NCBI GenBank assembly: GCA_028583605.1
Contig: CM053330.1
Span: forward strand, 33,884,097-33,948,096
DNA from: Dastarcus helophoroides
Taxonomy: Eukaryota > Arthropoda > Insecta > Coleoptera > Bothrideridae
DNA: 64,000 nt
Reading direction: 5' to 3'
A program made the translations under genes and the position numbers. Shown here in pieces: positions 23,501 through 32,850 of this stretch; within the stretch, counting starts at the first letter, position 1; each line of letters opens with the position of its first letter. Below the pieces are notes generated by a model, which worked only from the letters and a program-made list of their open reading frames with translations, did not search any database and was not told where the DNA came from.

Positions 23501-26500
23501 GACTTTTTCTAGAATTGTTCTACTTTTTTCCCAAATTTTTAGTTTTTTGTAGATGCAACTATTTTTGAATAGTTTTTTGTGAAAAATGATCTTTTTTCAA
23601 AATTTCCGTTTCTTTTTAACTTTGCACTTTTTTGAAAATTTATATTTTTTTCTAAAAATTTCAATTTTTTCTTGAAGCTTCGACTTTGTAAATTTAATTT
23701 TTTTTATAAATGTTTCACTTTTAATTGGAAGTTTCGTCTTTTTTTTCAAAATTTCACTTTTTGCACATTCGATTATTTTAAAATATTATTGATCTTTTTC
23801 TCGAAATTTTCAGTTTAAAGTTGAAATAAGTTCCAAAACATTTATTTTTAATTCTAATTTTTCCCATATTGGGATTTTCATTTCAAAATTTCAACCTTTT
23901 TTTAGAGATCAGGTTTTAAGTTGAACAAAACAGGAAACTGAAACCTTGAAATAAAATCTACGAATTTTAAGAAAATAAATGAAAATTAATTAATTTGCAC
24001 ACTTTTTTTTGAAAAATGTCGAGAAAAATTTTTCTTCGTTTACTGCTTTTTTTTAAATTTAATAATTTTTTTTAAATTAACGTTTTTTTAAAATTTTCAC
24101 ATTCAATCTACTATTTTTTTTTCTATTTCGATTCTAAACTCGAAATTTCAACTTTGGTTCCAAAATTTTAATTTGTTTGCGGGATTTTACAGAATTTGTT
24201 TTGAAATTTCAACGATTTTTTTACAATTCCAAATACATATATTGCAAATACAGTTCGGTTTTTGTTATAATTTCGATTGTGTATTTTTGCAAATTTCTAC
24301 TTTTGTGTCAGATTATTAATGAAATGGAAAGTTGTGACAAACAAAACTGTTGTAGCCTTCAACTATGAACGCATAATATGTTTACGTTTACCTTGTAATA
24401 ATATAAATATTCTTTTTTATTTTAAGCTGAAAATAAGGCATTTTCACAGCAACTGTAGGTACTTTATCAGGTGTTTTTTTTTTTTTTAATTTTACTTTTT
24501 TTGTGTCTATATTAAAAATACCATCTTATTAATAGCACATATCTAGCCTTGACCATCGATCCACTGGTCTTCCGATCAGTAATCTAATTTAGATTTAATA
24601 ATACGAATTTAGCAATTATTCGTTTACGCATTTTTTTATAGATATCGGCCAACCTATTCCGGACACTGCCTCCAAGTGAGAACCCTGACTTCGATCCCGA
24701 GGAAGATGATCCGACATTGGAGGCGAGTTGGCCCCACCTTCAACTTGTGTACGAGTTCTTCCTCCGTTTTCTAGAAAGCTCCGATTTCCAGCCGACCATC
24801 GGTAAACGGGTAATAGACCAGAAATTTGTACTGCAGCTGTTAGAACTATTCGACTCTGAAGACCCCCGTGAAAGAGATTTCCTTAAAACTGTGTTGCACC
24901 GCATCTACGGCAAGTTCCTCGGTCTTAGGGCCTTTATCCGTAAACAAATCAACAATATATTTCTTAGGTGAGAAATGTTTACCTTATGTATCGGTTTACG
25001 TTGTTTTGTTCCATCTTAAAAATATTAAATAATAATAATAATAATAATAAATTGGCAGCGTTGGAGAGTGCCGACAGAAGTGAAAATTTATAACTAGGAG
25101 ATATGTGTTGCACTACAAATCCACGATAGTAAACAAGTCAGTCAATATTGAAAATATTTTAAAATAAATTCTGTCAACCTGACCTACCTTTATATATTTG
25201 TAGTTTGGGTGCTTGTATCGTGTAGAAACGAATCTAATAGTTATTGATTAATGTGCTGTGATGTTAACAGTACGAGGTGACGCGTGATAGTCACGCAAAA
25301 CTACAAGTTTACCCCCTATCAAAAATCGCTCAAAGCGGTTTTCACTTATTGTTTGTTTGTTTTTTTTTTAAATAAGCAGAACTTGTATGTTGAGTTGATA
25401 TCGATTTATTTTGTCTTGAACGCTTTTTTTTTGCAGGTTCGTGTATGAGACTGAACACTTCAATGGTGTGGGTGAATTGTTGGAAATTCTCGGTTCAATA
25501 ATAAACGGCTTTGCGTTGCCACTGAAAACTGAACACAAACAATTCTTAGTCAAGGTTTTGATACCTCTGCACAAGGTCAAGTGCCTGTCTCTGTATCACG
25601 CTCAGCTTGCGTATTGCGTGGTGCAGTTTCTAGAAAAAGATCCAACACTTACCGAGCCGGTTGTGAGGGGTCTGCTCAAGTATTGGCCCAAAACGTGTAG
25701 TCAGAAAGAAGTCATGTTTTTAGGCGAAATAGAGGAGGTACTGGACGTAATAGAACCTTCTCAGTTCACACGCATACAGGAGCCGCTCTTCAGACAAATT
25801 GCCAGATGTGTATCCAGTCCACATTTTCAGGTAAATATTTTTTTTTATCGCATTTTATTTCGATTTTATGCCTTCCATTGTTTGTTAAAAAAAAACTCTA
25901 ATGTGAGCTCAAATCTCTAAATGTGGAGTTTTTCACTCAAAATTTCCACATTTAAACATTTTTGTAATGTCTGATTCGAGTGTGGAACTCAACATTTTTT
26001 CTGTAAATTCGATTGTCTTTAAATTTCGACTTCAAAATTGAAGTTGAAATACAATTTCGACTTCAAGATTGAAGTTGATATACAATGGTGTAATAGTGCG
26101 GGATCGAATTTTGTGAAACGTAATCGAGCGTTTTCGGGATATTTCATCGGGAGGTGACTGATTGTTTCTTGTTTCATAATGGTTTCGGTTAACAAAATGA
26201 TTTGTACTTAAAGTTGCAGTTGGGTTATTTTTGGAAATTTACATATATTGTTGGCGGGGGTCGGTGGACAAATTTAACATGTTCAAAAACATTATTAACG
26301 TCAACGACATCAGCCGGTTTTAGTAAAATGTTTATTTTATTTTTAGGTGGCTGAGAGAGCGTTGTACTTCTGGAACAACGAGTATATTATGTCATTGATG
26401 GAAGAGAACAATCATGTTATTATGCCTATAATGTTCCCCGCGTTATACCGCATTTCCAAAGAACACTGGAACCAGACTATAGTAGCACTTGTATACAATG

Positions 26501-27815
26501 TTCTTAAAACTTTTATGGAAATGAACTCGAAATTATTTGACGAACTTACTGTTAGCTATAAAGCTGAAAGACAAAAGTGAGTATTTCTGTTATAATATAA
26601 CGCTTTCGATGTACTACAAATTGTTTAAGTGCAAAGTGGCGTCGAAATTTCGAAAAGAAACTTCAAAATGTATTTTCAAATTTAACAGAAATTTTAATTT
26701 GAAAGTCGAATATATCTTTTGAAACGTAACTAGTCCAATATTGAAAAATATTTAAATTTTTATTTATATCCATTGTTGACTTTTCTGAAATAACTTCTTA
26801 TCACACGTTTATTTATTTTTTTAAAGTTTAATCCACTCGAAAAGGGTAACCCCATTATGCCTTCAAAACACTGTGAGTAGGATGCGGAAGCAAGGATAAA
26901 TGGCAATGAACCGCCTTCTTTAACAAGAATAGGTTGTAATTTTTGGGGAAAATTCCTTTCGGTAACGCGTTCCATAGCTTGGAAGTTCTATAGAAAAGAG
27001 TCTCGGTAGAGAGAAATCCTCACTGCGTCAAGCTGGACCGCACAGGAATTTGCGGTCTCCGACTTTCTTGTATGCCTCGAGAATCTTGCCTTTGGGGGAA
27101 TCAATCCTATTAGTTCCTGTGAGCATCTTCCATGATAGTACTTGTAAAAAAGAGACAAGTCACCAACCATCCGCCTGTGCTCTAGTGTTTCGAGAGAATC
27201 GGTCAAACTCTCGTCATTAATTAGGCGAATGAATTGAGATATTTAAAAGTTCTTAAGTCATTTCATGACTTTTTCTAGAAATATTTATTCTTTTTTTTTT
27301 TTAAATTTTGGATGCTTGATTTAAGATGAAAATATCGAGATTTTTTTTCACATATTTTCTCAAGTTTTTTAATTACTATTATGTAGTAAGGAAGTCATGA
27401 CGTCTCTTATATTATGGTAAATTTTCTAAATATGCGATGCTAATTAAAACATAAAAAATTTCAAAATAAGCCACCAAGAACAGAACTGAAAACAAACAAA
27501 AAATGATATTTGGAACAAAAATCGGAATGAAAACTGAAATGAAAAAAAAAAAAAATAACAATTCAAAGTGTGTTTAAAATAATTAACTATCGAATATTTT
27601 CCGTTGCGGGCATTTGATCAATGTTTACATTTTATGCTAAAAGCTAGAAGAACACTAATTGTAATCATAGATGGAATATAGTTACTTTTTTGTATTACAG
27701 AGAAAAGAAACGGGAGAAAGAAAGAGACGAGCTGTGGAAGAAATTAGCGGAACTGGAGCTTAGTCATAGCAAATCTTTAGTGGCAGAAAACAATAGTCCA
27801 ACTAACAAAAAGTGA
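11562..27815 (+). CDS. PPP2R5E: PP2A B56 regulatory subunit (PPP2R5E / widerborst type), complete
   Basis: Six coding exons: 11562-11700, 20618-20814, 24642-24967, 25437-25830, 26347-26576 and 27701-27815. They sum to 1401 bp, 466 residues (human epsilon isoform about 467). The N-terminus reads [20 protein letters not shown] and ends its exon with a LPLLK motif. The B56 core follows: [188 protein letters not shown] coiled tail ends the protein. Family knowledge: B56 is an arched HEAT-like repeat protein that directs PP2A to LxxIxE-motif substrates. Intron 1 is 8.9 kb and crowded with repeats, yet the coding sequence is undamaged. The gene is recognised most closely as the epsilon/wdb class. 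Confidence 0.96.
11701..12610. other. start of intron 1 of the PP2A gene, no feature seen
   Basis: Ordinary AT-rich intron sequence. Apart from a 15-base perfect palindrome GGTCGAAATTCGACC at 12463-12477 I see nothing that looks coding, structural or repetitive. Confidence 0.4.
12612..12925 (-). repeat. three-copy interspersed repeat, copy 1
   Basis: The stretch GCGTCGAGCAACTTTTGATA, then GGGAGAAACTTATGGTTTGGCGTTACC (shown in part), then CATGCTCTAATGTTAACAGG matches the reverse complement of sequence at 19960-20110 and 25065-25335. Its far end ATTTTCACTTCTGTCGGC near 12890-12910 matches the reverse complement of GCCGACAGAAGTGAAAAT at 25072. The family is non-coding; a tRNA-like segment lies inside this copy but not in the copy at 25 kb. 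Confidence 0.5.
12728..12803 (-). repeat. tRNA-related stretch, likely tRNA pseudogene or SINE head
   Basis: On the minus strand the order is A-box-like TGACGCAATGGGTAGGACG, a possible anticodon arm, then B-box-like GAGTTCAAACCCC, close to tRNA spacing over about 75 bases. The acceptor stem does not close convincingly, so I do not call a functional tRNA. It may have been carried in by the surrounding repeat or inserted into it. Confidence 0.4.
12940..14330. repeat. TCGAAATTTT quasi-repeat tract with an internal strand switch
   Basis: From about 12940 to 13910 the plus strand is T-rich with recurring TTTCGACTTTTT, TTTTTGAAAA and AAATTTCG words. From about 13915 to 14330 the plus strand becomes A-rich with the complementary words. 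The two halves meet near 13915. There is no fixed period; words recur every 15-30 bases. Several apparent ORFs here are by-products of low complexity. Confidence 0.6.
14331..14829. other. intron segment without recognised feature
   Basis: AT-rich sequence between the strand-switching tract and the 3' end of the jockey-like LINE copy. I see no repeat relation or coding signal. Confidence 0.35.
14830..16300 (-). mobile_element. jockey-like LINE copy A, internally deleted and decayed
   Basis: Reading on the minus strand, about 16300-15545 encodes the linker between endonuclease and reverse transcriptase (for example [45 protein letters not shown], a [15 protein letters not shown] block). About 15560-14860 encodes the C-terminal part ([51 protein letters not shown]). 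The reverse-transcriptase palm with YADD between them is missing, so the copy has a large internal deletion, plus frameshifts and stops. The family is familiar from insect jockey-type elements. Its 3' end is shared with copies B (18790-19955) and C (26815-27232). Confidence 0.8.
16301..16830. other. intron segment with a 9-bp-arm hairpin
   Basis: ACTTTCGGT-TAT-ACCGAAAGT at 16570-16590 forms a perfect hairpin. Nearby TTATTTTAAATGAGACGCCC (16606 onward) resembles the sub-terminal part of dispersed insect repeats, with CCCTATATAG at about 16622. I could not define the element's other end. Nothing coding. Confidence 0.35.
16830..18720. repeat. long A-rich TCGAAATTTT quasi-repeat tract
   Basis: About 1.9 kb of degenerate A-rich DNA with recurring AAAAAAGTCGAAATTTTGAA-type words. 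A short less repetitive island at about 17115-17500 includes GTGACATATCAGCTA and a 24-base palindrome. The part 16870-17178 is homologous in inverted orientation to 21238-21560. It ends in a run of 12 C followed by 10 A at 18656-18677. Confidence 0.65.
17299..17340. mobile_element. 24-base perfect palindrome next to a hAT-like terminus
   Basis: 17299-17322 is a perfect self-complementary palindrome centred on CATCGATG (arms TTTTGATACATC and its complement). Right after it, the minus strand reads CTAGGGATGCACAATT, similar to the TAGGGATGCAC ends of some hAT elements. Upstream, ATCGATACATCGA-like words recur at 17230-17280. The second terminus and target duplication were not found, so it is at best a relic. 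Confidence 0.35.
18790..19955 (+). mobile_element. jockey-like LINE copy B, 5'-truncated reverse transcriptase
   Basis: The readable frame gives [20 protein letters not shown], an [17 protein letters not shown] block, AGVPQGSV, then after a frame break NPIYSYADD (the reverse-transcriptase catalytic motif) and the C-terminal region ([47 protein letters not shown]). The tail ends GGATTAAATTTTAAAAAAAGG, like copy C. It starts mid reverse transcriptase, as expected for incomplete target-primed reverse transcription, and has several stops. It lies in opposite orientation to copy A in the same intron. Confidence 0.85.
19956..20115 (+). repeat. three-copy interspersed repeat, copy 2
   Basis: CAACGCTCTAATGTTAATAG followed by GGTAACGCGAAACCATAAGTTTACC (shown in part at 20049) is the reverse complement of copy 1 at 12612-12700 and matches the copy at 25065-25335. 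It directly abuts the tail of LINE copy B, so either the LINE inserted into it or it was carried along. It is non-coding. Confidence 0.5.
20116..20617. other. end of intron 1, no feature seen
   Basis: AT-rich sequence leading to the polypyrimidine tract (TTTTGATTTTTTTTTTTTTT) and the TTGCAG acceptor of the second coding exon at 20618. No repeat or coding signal is recognised. Confidence 0.4.
20815..21237. other. start of intron 2, no feature seen
   Basis: Ordinary AT-rich intron DNA following the donor GTTAGT of exon 20618-20814. I see nothing notable before the inverted repeat arm begins. Confidence 0.35.
21238..22590. repeat. quasi-repeat tract with strand switch; inverted partner of 16870-17178
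   Basis: 21238-21560 is T-rich. Its reverse complement aligns along its length with 16870-17178, including the non-repetitive end GGTGACATATCAGCTA, the GAAATAGTGAA block and the internal GGTGAACTGTTCGATA. From about 21590 to 22590 the plus strand is A-rich with TCGAAATTTT words. The polarity flips near 21570. No coding potential. Confidence 0.65.
22591..23040. other. intron segment without recognised feature
   Basis: Less repetitive AT-rich DNA between two quasi-repeat tracts of opposite polarity. No coding or repeat signal stands out. Confidence 0.35.
23041..24165. repeat. T-rich TCGAAATTTT quasi-repeat tract
   Basis: Degenerate T-rich sequence with TTTCGACTTTTT, AAAATTTC and GAAAATTT words recurring at irregular 15-30 base intervals, in the same orientation as 7130-8520. 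Apparent short ORFs are Phe/Lys-rich low-complexity artefacts. It ends about 480 bp before the acceptor of exon 24642-24967. Confidence 0.6.
25029..25050. repeat. (AAT)n microsatellite
   Basis: About seven AAT units in the intron after exon 24642-24967, immediately upstream of a copy of the three-copy repeat family. Confidence 0.85.
25065..25335 (+). repeat. three-copy interspersed repeat, copy 3
   Basis: Begins GAGTGCCGACAGAAGTGAAA and ends near CAAAACTACAAGTTTACCCC followed by CTATCAAAAATCGCTC. Both ends match the reverse complement of 12612-12925, making this the most complete copy without the tRNA-like segment. AGAAGTGAAAA near the start and TTTTCACTT near the end are short inverted repeats, hinting at a MITE. 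It lies about 100 bp before the acceptor of exon 25437-25830. Confidence 0.5.
25831..26346. other. PP2A intron with a short direct repeat
   Basis: Contains two near-identical copies of CGACTTCAA(A/G)ATTGAAGTTGA in tandem at about 26026-26080, and a weak AAATTTC-type stretch before it. No coding content. Confidence 0.4.
26815..27232 (-). mobile_element. jockey-like LINE copy C, 3' end only
   Basis: On the minus strand it encodes [38 protein letters not shown] and the C-terminal [19 protein letters not shown] region in another frame, closely matching copies A and B. It is preceded by a stop-containing remnant and ends in TTAAACTTTAAAAAAATAAA. About 400 bp long, 5'-truncated, in the last intron of the PP2A gene. 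Confidence 0.8.
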
Positions 27816-28290
27816 TATAATAACAGCCTAACGTCGTATCCCGCCCTCTCATAGCTAAACGTCGGTAAGTAACAGGATGGCTGGACCGTCTGAAATAAGT
27901 GGGAGCGAGTTGTGCTCTAAAAATTGTTGTTACAATTACTTGCACCCTAAAGTGTTAAATTGATTGTGTATATTACATCTTGTAACTTTTTTAAAATTAT
28001 AGAACTAGTCTATTTTATTTTTTGTATATATTTAAACTTTGTTTTGTAAAATGTCGATGATTAATACAAATTTAATTCTCTTTAAATCATATTTTGTTGC
28101 AGAATATTTTTAGTGGTAAAAGCATACTTTCAGAAAAAATTAAAGGATGTTATAAAAGATGTACATATTTATTCTAGTTAATATTAGATTTACTTACAGT
28201 ACGATGCGATAAAGACGTAAGATTGTAAATTACCGATCACTGTGTTAAAGTATTGTTTTTGTGCTATATCAATAAATTTTTCAAAATAGA
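27816..28290 (+). terminator. proximal 3' UTR and poly(A) signal of the PP2A gene
   Basis: After the TGA at 27813-27815 the sequence is AT-rich, with AATAAA at 28271-28276 giving a 3' UTR of about 0.47 kb. Downstream DNA to about 28900 and at 30130-31610 is unusually free of the quasi-repeat, so a longer alternative 3' UTR is possible. Confidence 0.45.
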
Positions 28291-28919
28291 ATCAGTTAAT
28301 TTTCACTTACCCCGAGCCAGCATACAATTATTTTCTAATTTCTATAACATCCAGTAATTTTTTCTATTCCTGTGATGACCCAGTGGAAACTAAAAAGTGG
28401 TGAGGAAGTGAACTTTTTATAGTGCATTTTAGGTATGAGGTGTCGACAAGATAACTAATACATTTTAAATTATTGTGAATTTTAAGGGACAACAACAATT
28501 CTGGTGTTAGAAATGTGAAAACTGTGTTGAAGTGTGCTACAGTGTAATTAATTTAATTTGTATGTGGTTGAAAAGGGCGTCAGTTTTTACCATTTATAAA
28601 TAAGATAAGGATGTCGCCTATTTATCATTCAACAAATATTGCAAGTAGCAATTTACATCTTAACTGCATGATTAGTATCCACCCTTTAATCGCTGTGAGT
28701 TTAAATTAATTCACGCTTCATATAGCTTCCTAACAGCTTTGGAACAATTGCAAACATTTAAATAATAAATTAGCGAGGAATAAAATCAATGATATGTGTT
28801 CAAATAAGCTACTTCCACTATTAGGGATGTATATGTCAATAAATGTAATCAAACATGATTAATGAATTAGCATATATTGTTGCATTGATACTTGGAACAG
28901 CATGAAATTAAGGTCATAG
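28291..28919. other. intergenic DNA downstream of the PP2A gene, no feature seen
   Basis: AT-rich, non-repetitive and without coding signal. It could be part of a longer PP2A 3' UTR, but I see no second clear signal tied to it. Confidence 0.35.
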
Positions 28920-30125
28920 AAATTAAAAGAAAAATATCCTGAATTTTCGACTTTTCCGACATTTTCACTCTTTTTCTTACATCTTCACATATTTCTAAAA
29001 AAATACTTTTCAATTATTTCTAATAATTTTCTATGATTTCGACTCTTGTTTCCGAAATTTCTACCTTTTATATTAAAATTTCGATCTTTATAATTAAAAA
29101 TTAATTTTTTTTCGAAATTTTTTTTTAATGATAAAAACTTCGAATTTTATTTCCAGTGTCATAATCGAAATTTTCCCTTGTAATTAAAATTCCCATTTTG
29201 TTCAAACAAAAATTTCAAGTGTTTATCTGACACCTTAAACTTTTTCAAATTTCTGATTTGTTCTTGAAATTTCGTTTTTTTTTTTTGTGAAAATTTTGAC
29301 TTGACTAAATATTTTGTTGAGAAACTTTCCAATTTTTGACCTTTTTTAAAACGTTTACTTTAATTTCAACATTTTAAGTTTTAGTTCAAAATTTGGATTG
29401 TCCAAATTGATCTCAAAATTTCGGGAATAATGTAGAAATTTCGAGCATAGATTCAATTTTTGATTTTTTTCCTAAAAGGCCAAGATAAAATTGTAGTCAG
29501 ATTTAAAAAAATGTGACAATATTGTCAACTTTCATTACTAAAAATTTAAATATTTCCAAATTGAGTCGCAGAAATGTTAAAAAATATTAATAAAGGTAAT
29601 GTTTCTGACCAATAGGAGTTTACCATGAAGAATAAAATCGAAACTTTGACGTTACAAGCCAAAATTTTAAGAAAAAGCTTTCAAAATCGAAGACAAATTT
29701 CGACCGAAAATTCGAAAAATGTAACATTTGAGAAATTTCCATTTAATTTAATAAGTTTTCTGAAAGCTTGGAATATTAAAAGAAAAGTAGAAACGTTATA
29801 GATTGAAGTTTTCAAATTGAAGAGCACGAAAATTTTAAATGTAATTTTTTTCTCAAAATTCTGACTTCTAAACGTATTTTAAATGAAAAAATTTCATTTG
29901 TAGAAATTTTGTTTCATTTTTATTTTCGAGTTCTATTCATATTTTTATAGAATTGTTACGAATTTACCTTCTTGAAATTTCGCCGTTTCTGTAAAAAAAT
30001 TCTAAATATATTATATTTTCCCTTGAATTTTGGCTTTTTTGTTGAAGTTGAGATTTACCTCGAAATGTTTTTTATAGAATTTTCTCCAACTTGCAATATT
30101 TACCTGCATTTTCCGAAAACATTCC
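28920..30125. repeat. mixed-polarity quasi-repeat tract
   Basis: About 28960-29460 is T-rich and about 29480-29830 partly A-rich, with TTTCGA, AAATTTCGA and GAAAATTT words, more diverged than the tracts in the PP2A introns. It lies in the convergent gap between the PP2A gene and the mitochondrial carrier. Confidence 0.5.
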
Positions 30126-31665
30126 CAGGTATAATTTAAATCACATTTTATTTTATTGAATAAGAAAAAAGCGAAGGGGTAAAGAAAATATTACATTTCC
30201 ATATATAGAAAGCTGAATATTTGTAAATTTGCGCAAATGCTGACGCCTTAAAATTCAACCTTTTTTGCTTTGGATCGATTGGTGTAATTTTAATGTAATT
30301 CAACTCAAAGTCCATTGATGTTGCTGATTAAGCTGCTGTTTAGTTTATTTCAAAAAACATCAACAGAAGTTAGGTGTTTACCTAGTGCTGCACAATGTTT
30401 TGTCAAAGGCAATAAAAACAAAACGATTACCTTTCCCGACCAATAATTTATATAAAGCGGTTTAAGTGATTTACAAATTATTCTGCCGATATCTTTTTTT
30501 CAGACAGTGGTGCCACTTTGCAACTTAGATGCACTATTATGTTGACTTAGAAGAGCTTCATATAAATAACGTAGCACATTGTGTTTTAGCTAAAACTAAG
30601 AACGTTGTAAAACATATTTAAATAAATCATGCATGAGGCTCAATATCCCAAAACAGAATCTTTGTTAATTTACTCTTTTGTATAGCTGTGCTCTTTAGGC
30701 TTCGTTTTGTGCATATTATTATTTAAGTTTACAACTATACCAAAATATCTAAGAATATCAACGCCTGATTGTAAAATCAAACTGACTGACCCTGTGGTTC
30801 TAAAAAGATTTAATAGAGCATAGAGTATATGTACAATTATCGATATTTGTTATAGGACATAGTTGTTTTATTTTTTAATTATTTATTTCTTTTGTCATTT
30901 TTCCAATCTCTTTTAGCGGTTTGCATTAACTTCTGAAATCTGAACTCACTATAGTTCTAAAGAAGCTTTGCTTTTATGATGAAAATTTATCAAAGTGACT
31001 AACGATTAGGTTGGGCCAACACAGCTTTACAAAAGAATTCTCTGCTGTTTTAAGCAGCATATCTGATTAGTCTAAAACTATGTAACATATTTACTAAACA
31101 CTTGTAGATATCTGAGAAATATATTGTTAAATTTTAATTGTTTTTTTTTTATTTTTTCTTGAAATTAAGTTAATTGTAGTTATAAGAAGTTTTAGACTGA
31201 GAGTATTTTCATAGAGATTTTAAAACAACAACGTATTGATTATTGTAAAAAAATATAAGCTAGTTTTTGACAAGGTATTTTCAAGAGTTAATATATTTTT
31301 AATCTATTTATGGTTTAATTTTGTGCGGCTTTTCTCATGTTTGTAAATTATGTATTTATATAAAAACTTGAAAATACTTTTTTAACTGTATGTAAATACT
31401 CTATCTAAAATAACCGCTGTGAGCTATTATTATACTTGTTTGGTTAACATTTTCTAGGTGATTAATGTAAAGCCAAACATACATTTATAAAACTGATTTC
31501 TATAAACTATTCCTCGGTATAAGAGGACTTAGGTAATGCAATTTGTGACTATGCACTAATGTGCGTCAATAAATATTCAGATTTTATACATCACTTTTCT
31601 TTTAAAAACCTTTTTATATGTACTAGCCTGATACACGCGCCTTCGTGCGCGTGAAAGAAGAGCAA
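30126..31665. other. non-repetitive intergenic stretch with a GC hairpin at its end
   Basis: About 1.5 kb with no quasi-repeat words and no ORF of note. ATAAATATTCAG follows CAATAAA near 31568. At 31634-31653 CACGCGC-CTTCGT-GCGCGTG forms a 7-bp GC hairpin, out of character for this DNA; it sits just before the next T-rich tract. The stretch may be a long 3' UTR or simply unique intergenic DNA. Confidence 0.35.
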
Positions 31666-32645
31666 GAATTCTTTGGTCACCTTTTTGGAAATTCCGACTC
31701 TTTGAAGAATTTGATTTTTACTGGGAATGTAGAATTATGTATTTTGAAAATTTCAACATTTTAAAATACCGACTTTTTTCAGAAGGTCGACATTCTCTCA
31801 TTCGATTCCTTAAATTTCATTTTTTTTTAAATTTTAACGTAATTTGGAAAATTTCGACTTTTTTCGAAGTTTTTACTTTTTTTGAAAATTCCAGCTTTAA
31901 AATAATGATTTTTGGGTAAATTTTGATTTATTTTCTTTTTTGGAAACTTTATGGTAATTCCTGTTTTTGTTAAAAAATTTCTTTTTTGAAAATTTGCTTT
32001 TCAATATTTAAAATTTTTTATATTTTGACTTCATTTCGGAATTTTTTTTTAAATGTCCACTTTTTACCACACTTTTGACCTTATCTTTGAAAATGTTGAG
32101 CTTTTTTCAAAATCTTGTTATTGAAAATTTTTGCAATGTTTTTTAAAATTTTGACCCGATATTTCAACTTTTTTGCAAACTTGACTGTTTTTAAAACCGA
32201 TTTTTATAAAACATTTCCGTTCTAAATTCGACTTTTTTGTCCAAATTTCAGCTTTTTCTCGTTTCGACTTCCTGAAAGTAATGATTTTTTTTTTAAATCT
32301 GATACTTCGATTTTTATTGAAAATCTCGACTTTTTTAAACATTTCGACTTTATATTTTGAAAATTTCGAACTTCCAATTTTTCTAATTTCCATTTTTTCC
32401 AAATTTTAACTTAATTTGTAAATTTCAACTCTCACAATTTTGACTAAGATTTTGATTTATTTTCCAATTTTTTGAAAATTTTAATACAAAATTTTGATGT
32501 CTCAAAATGTTGACTGTTGAGATATTGTTTTATTGAAAACCGCTTTTTTTTAATTTCCACTTTTAGTCAAATTTTTTATTATTTCTCGGAAGTTTTGACA
32601 CTTTTTGAAAATTTCGACTTTAAGTTATTAATTTAGGTTCTAGAT
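31666..32645. repeat. T-rich TCGAAATTTT quasi-repeat tract
   Basis: Densely repeated TTTCGACTTTTTT, GAAAATTTC and TTTTGAAAATTT words, T-rich on plus. It ends about 200 bp before the 3' end of the mitochondrial carrier gene. ORFs inside are low-complexity artefacts. Confidence 0.6.
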
Positions 32646-32850
32646 TCCGGTAGTTTTCTTTTGTTACAAATGAAACGTATACTTTTTTTTGGAGATAATT
32701 AACATCAGCTTTTGATTTCAGTTCGGGCACAAATTTTCTAGATACCTATAAAATCCATTTTACAAAGGCTGATGTTTATAACTTTTTAATAATTTGGATA
32801 CATTTAGCAATTTAATTTTTAAGAAAAAATGTGACTAAATGAAATAAATA

